Below are positions 61,270 to 64,000 of a stretch of DNA of 64,000 nt, one piece after another. How positions within the stretch are numbered: position 1 is the stretch's first letter; the number at the start of each line of letters is the position of its first letter. The notes under the pieces were generated by a model, which saw only the letters and a list, made by a program, of their open reading frames with translations, ran no database searches and was not told where the DNA came from. Source of the DNA: Pseudomonas fluorescens. Lineage in GTDB: Bacteria; Pseudomonadota; Gammaproteobacteria; Pseudomonadales; Pseudomonadaceae. Where the stretch lies: assembly GCF_001623525.1 (NCBI RefSeq), contig NZ_CP015225.1:3534001-3598000 (forward strand), written 5' to 3'. Made by a program: the position numbers and the translations under genes.

Positions 61270-62917
61270 GTATCACGTCCTCATCATTACAGAGCATTGG
61301 CATTTCATCAGGTGCGATGGAGATTACAGAATCGCTAGACTGGTTAGCCCTTCCAACACACCATAATGATTGCCAGTCTTCTTCCCTTATACTTGAAAAG
61401 AAAACAATATCGAAACACGACACTTTTTTAGACATTCTAGGAAGCGTTATATTATTACCGAAGAAATCTATTGTTGGTGACTTGGCTATGGTTACCTCAG
61501 GCTCGTTTTCGGAGCAAAAAGTTTTGATGGCCTTACTTTCTTTAGCATCAACACGAGCAGTGAAAATATTCTCGCCATAATCGAGCTTGCGAATGACATC
61601 ACCTTTGAAAAGCTGGGCGTAAAGTTCGATATATCGCTCATCCTGCTGCGTCAAGTCTAGGGTTTTCAATCTGAGCTGCTCAGGGATTTTCGAGGCAATA
61701 ATTCTGGAGCACTCAGCAACCTCTACTATTTTTTTCAATCGACCAAAAATTTCAGTGTAGTCACCATACGTCCCATCCCAAAGACGCATAGGTTCACCGT
61801 TAAAAACAATTTCAACCGAAATCCTAGACTTCGGATATTTTACAACGAAGTCATAGGCTCTTTTAATACGGTGATAATGCCTTAAATTATTGAACGGTTG
61901 TCCTAACCAACCAGCAACGTCGAACGTGTAGGTTGCGTCTACTTTATAGCGGTCATGAATGAAATACCGATAAGTCAAAAATCCGTCTAAAGCAGAACCT
62001 TCAATATCAAATTGTTTTGAACCCTTACCCATGAATGACTCAGTAGCAGCCAGCTCAAATTCTGCTTCATCACTGACAAAATAGATGCACGTTTCAAGTC
62101 GTCTTTTTCCGGGAGTGAGCGTTAGCACCCCCCCAACAATAACCTCATTCAGATGTTCAAATAGTTTCGACCCAACAAACTTGAAATCCTTTGTAGGTAT
62201 GTGAATCGGCTCACCCACTTCAGTCATGTTTTGCCATGCCTGATCAGCAGAAGCATTGGCTTCATCATCATTAAAAACTATCTGAATTTCTGGTGCAGGG
62301 TCAGTGATCGGAATCAGCTCATGCACGACAGAACCGCTTGTAGCAGTGACTACAACCTTAAAGTTTGGATCAATGCTATTTATTGATTGTTCATAGCCTT
62401 CAACGACCGCCGAGACGTCGAAATTTCCCGGACTACCTGCCTTCGTAATCAGGGATATGGTTGCTTCGATAATCCCCGCACGAATTTTGTTTTCAGCCTC
62501 AAATGGTGCCATCGGAATCACACCAACCAGCGAAGAAACGTAGGATTGATGAACGGCCTTCATCTCTTTCAAATGAGCGACAGTGTGAAACGTTTCTTCG
62601 TTGTCGATTAGCTTGGAGCACGAATAGCACATCCAAATACCGTTATCGAAATGTCGTCTTTGGGCTTTTGTCTGATTTGGGTCATACCGTTTGGCACCCG
62701 GCCCGCTCGCAGCAGCACAAATATGTGCAGCGACACCGATACTATTTTTCCTGTCACCCGCATCCGTTGAGCCAATCGTGAAGACACGACAACGAGAACA
62801 GAGGTTCGCGGCCCTCACAAGCAACTCAATCTTTGTCGTTTCAGAAAAGTCGTCACGGGTGCTCACGCTGGCCCCTTCTTCAACAACCCTTGTTGCTTTG
62901 TTCTTCCGTGGTGCCAT
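61262..62917 (-). CDS. HNH-like zinc-domain protein, first gene of a putative defence operon
   Basis: 551 residues. The N-terminal 115 residues form an HNH-type zinc module: CSRC (C40, C43), AAHICAA (H65), RYDPNQTKAQRRHF, NGIW (N92) and CYSC (C97, C100), a pattern used by many bacterial HNH-like domains that sit on top of other sensor or effector domains. Residues 120-551 are unrecognised, with strand-rich stretches (TFDVAGWLGQPFNNL, SRISVEIVFNGEPMRLWDGT). It is the first gene of the operon, with a candidate promoter just upstream. Its AT-rich sequence suggests transfer. Nuclease activity needs proof. Confidence 0.8.
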   Translation of the reverse strand: MAPRKNKATRVVEEGASVSTRDDFSETTKIELLVRAANLCSRCRVFTIGSTDAGDRKNSIGVAAHICAAASGPGAKRYDPNQTKAQRRHFDNGIWMCYSCSKLIDNEETFHTVAHLKEMKAVHQSYVSSLVGVIPMAPFEAENKIRAGIIEATISLITKAGSPGNFDVSAVVEGYEQSINSIDPNFKVVVTATSGSVVHELIPITDPAPEIQIVFNDDEANASADQAWQNMTEVGEPIHIPTKDFKFVGSKLFEHLNEVIVGGVLTLTPGKRRLETCIYFVSDEAEFELAATESFMGKGSKQFDIEGSALDGFLTYRYFIHDRYKVDATYTFDVAGWLGQPFNNLRHYHRIKRAYDFVVKYPKSRISVEIVFNGEPMRLWDGTYGDYTEIFGRLKKIVEVAECSRIIASKIPEQLRLKTLDLTQQDERYIELYAQLFKGDVIRKLDYGENIFTARVDAKESKAIKTFCSENEPEVTIAKSPTIDFFGNNITLPRMSKKVSCFDIVFFSSIREEDWQSLWCVGRANQSSDSVISIAPDEMPMLCNDEDVIHG

Positions 62918-62948
62918 CGTGCGTAACTCGCCATCGTGTGAGCGGAAT

Positions 62949-62989
62949 CCTGTACAGGCGTTTTAACATCGAACGCTTGGGCACACCAA
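62949..62989 (-). promoter_or_regulatory. candidate promoter and palindrome for the three-gene operon
   Basis: On the minus strand TTGGTG (62989-62984) and TTAAAA (62966-62961) are 17 bases apart. A 10-bp palindrome CCTGTACAGG (62949-62958) lies just downstream of the -10, where a repressor could bind. The start codon is 32 bases further on. The match to consensus is only moderate. Confidence 0.35.
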
Positions 62990-63335
62990 GAAATGGTGCT
63001 GGGATCGACACCCGAAAACGACCACAACCCAAGACAGAATTGGGCTACGCTGAGCTGTGCTGGCTTACCTCGACCGCAAAATTTTCCTTCGTAGTCCCGC
63101 TTTCCGAAGACGTAGGTCCGACCCCACGCTTCCTCGCCTTGTCCCGGCGGCATCTGCACGACCTTTCTTCGCAGAACGACAAATCCAAACACTGACCGCT
63201 TTCATTCCTGGTTGCGACTTTCCGGCGCGGGGGCTTTCCACCCGCGCCGCAATACCGCTGCGCGCCTTGAAAGTTCAGCTTTTTTGCCGCTGACCGATCA
63301 GTCAGTAATTCTTTTGGCGAATGGCCATCTTCGCT

Positions 63336-63363
63336 GAACTTTTGAAAAACGCCTCGGGTCACA
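63336..63363 (+). promoter_or_regulatory. possible AlgU (sigma-22) promoter
   Basis: GAACTT (63336-63341), a perfect AlgU -35, is followed after 17 bases by TCACA, a partial match to the -10 TCTGA. The PA3691-lptF genes of P. aeruginosa belong to the AlgU regulon, which supports the call; the weak -10 does not. Confidence 0.42.
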
Positions 63364-63478
63364 CCGAGTAACCATACTGGAACGGTTGTTTAAATAAACG
63401 CGCCTTGGCGCCAGCGCCAAACCAGACGTCACGGCTTCGGTCCCAGCATGGATTTGTCGTTTTTTCAGGAGTTTTCCA

Positions 63479-63892
63479 ATGGAGTTGAAGCCTATGAATA
63501 CCTGCACTGCCAAACCCTCATCCACTGGCCTGCGCGGCTTGAAGTTGGCTGCCCTGGCGATCGGTAGCAGCTTCATTCTCGCCGGTTGCGCCGGTAATCC
63601 ACCTTCGGAGCAGTACGCGGTGACCCAATCGGCGGTCAACAGCGCCGTCAGCGCCGGCGGTACCGAATTCGCTGCTGTGGAAATGAAATCGGCCCAGGAC
63701 AAACTCAAGCAGGCGGAAATCGCCATGCATGACAAGAAGTACGACGAAGCCAAGCGTCTGGCCGAACAGGCCGAGTGGGACGCCCGCGTCGCCGAGCGCA
63801 AGGCTCAGGCCGCCAAGGCCGAACAAGCACTCAAGGATTCTCAGAAAGGGGTTCAGGAACTGCGTCAGGAAGGCATGAACAAGGTTCAGTAA
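63479..63892 (+). CDS. DUF4398 lipoprotein (PA3691-like)
   Basis: 137-residue precursor. The hydrophobic signal LAALAIGSSFILAGC ends in lipobox LAGC (Cys37). The mature part is a long charged helix with Ala/Lys/Glu-rich heptads (EMKSAQDKLKQAEIAMHDKK, WDARVAERKAQAAKAEQALK), typical of DUF4398 proteins. The start ATG at 63479 has AGGAG 7 bases upstream; an ATG at 63494 is also possible. It is followed by an OmpA-like lipoprotein gene, as at the P. aeruginosa PA3691-PA3692 locus. Confidence 0.88.
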   Translation: MELKPMNTCTAKPSSTGLRGLKLAALAIGSSFILAGCAGNPPSEQYAVTQSAVNSAVSAGGTEFAAVEMKSAQDKLKQAEIAMHDKKYDEAKRLAEQAEWDARVAERKAQAAKAEQALKDSQKGVQELRQEGMNKVQ

Positions 63893-63940
63893 GCCGTTCA
63901 CGCCATGACGTACTTCTCATTGATAAAAGGACGACAGACT

Positions 63941-64000
63941 ATGATGCACAAACACTTGATGATGCCCGCCCTGCTCGCTGCCTGCGTAGCCCTGGCCGCT
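63941..64000 (+). CDS. lptF: OmpA-family lipoprotein (LptF-like), start only
   Basis: Only 20 codons are in the window: MMHKHLMMPALLAACVALAA, the beginning of a signal peptide; it continues past the edge. An ATG one codon later is an alternative start. The call as lptF rests on gene order after the DUF4398 lipoprotein, so it is an inference. Ribosome-binding AAAAGGACG lies upstream. Confidence 0.5.
   Translation, partial: MMHKHLMMPALLAACVALAA

Larger units (their letters stand above)
62918..63478. other. intergenic region between the operon and the lipoprotein genes
   Basis: These 561 bases hold the candidate operon promoter at the left and the possible AlgU promoter at the right. Several short frames are open on both strands but show no start signals, conserved motifs or sensible composition. 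No tRNA, integrase or clear attachment repeat was found that would explain the insertion. Confidence 0.55.

Noticed and set aside
62949..62958. CCTGTACAGG as a LexA box
   Set aside because: LexA sites have CTG and CAG separated by about ten bases; this palindrome has no such spacer.
62833..63362. Short open frames on both strands between the operon and the lipoprotein gene
   Set aside because: They overlap one another, have odd composition and no ribosome-binding sites or recognisable motifs.

Overview
The window is a piece of a Pseudomonas chromosome, most likely from the P. fluorescens complex. The gene order matches the conserved Pseudomonas block running from the lipid A / envelope genes through rpsB-tsf, map-glnD-dapC, dapD-csdAE-dapE to ppc. 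Intergenic spaces carry many Pseudomonas-type REP hairpins. A HopAA1/RopAA-type effector with a consensus Hrp box points to a plant-associated lineage.

1-22.4 kb is one long minus-strand core block. In transcription order it reads rpsB-tsf, pyrH-frr-uppS-cdsA-dxr-rseP-bamA-skp-lpxD-fabZ-lpxA-lpxB-rnhB, then dnaE-accA-tilS-pyrG (pyrG runs off the left edge). These genes cover translation (S2, EF-Ts, RRF, TilS), outer-membrane and lipid A assembly, phospholipid and isoprenoid precursors, pyrimidine nucleotides, replication and the first step of fatty acid synthesis. Many neighbours overlap by 1-4 bases, suggesting translational coupling; terminators separate rpsB/tsf, tsf/pyrH and rnhB/dnaE.

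22.4-43.5 kb is mainly plus strand: map, glnD and the lysine/diaminopimelate genes dapC, dapD and dapE, with csdA-csdE and tcdA (sulfur transfer and t6A modification), rlmA, plsB and small envelope proteins. Accessory insertions in this backbone are a HigBA-like toxin-antitoxin pair lying between two copies of a 49-bp direct repeat, and the orphan effector gene ropAA/hopAA1 with its HrpL-type promoter.

43.5-58.5 kb holds an RND efflux pair divergent from its TetR regulator across a 36-bp near-palindromic operator, rsmJ, a protein built from a duplicated 45-residue block, several small conserved proteins, tsaB, adk and ppc, and two divergent paralogues of a roughly 100-residue protein.

58.5-62.9 kb is a visibly AT-rich three-gene minus-strand operon inserted between conserved core genes. 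It encodes an HNH-like zinc nuclease-domain protein, a PD-(D/E)XK nuclease-like protein and a KAP/AAA-type P-loop NTPase, overlapping by 8 and 1 bp. It looks like a horizontally acquired, possibly undescribed anti-phage or anti-plasmid system and is the most interesting part of the window. The window ends in a DUF4398 lipoprotein gene and the first codons of an lptF/OmpA-like lipoprotein gene, behind a possible AlgU promoter.
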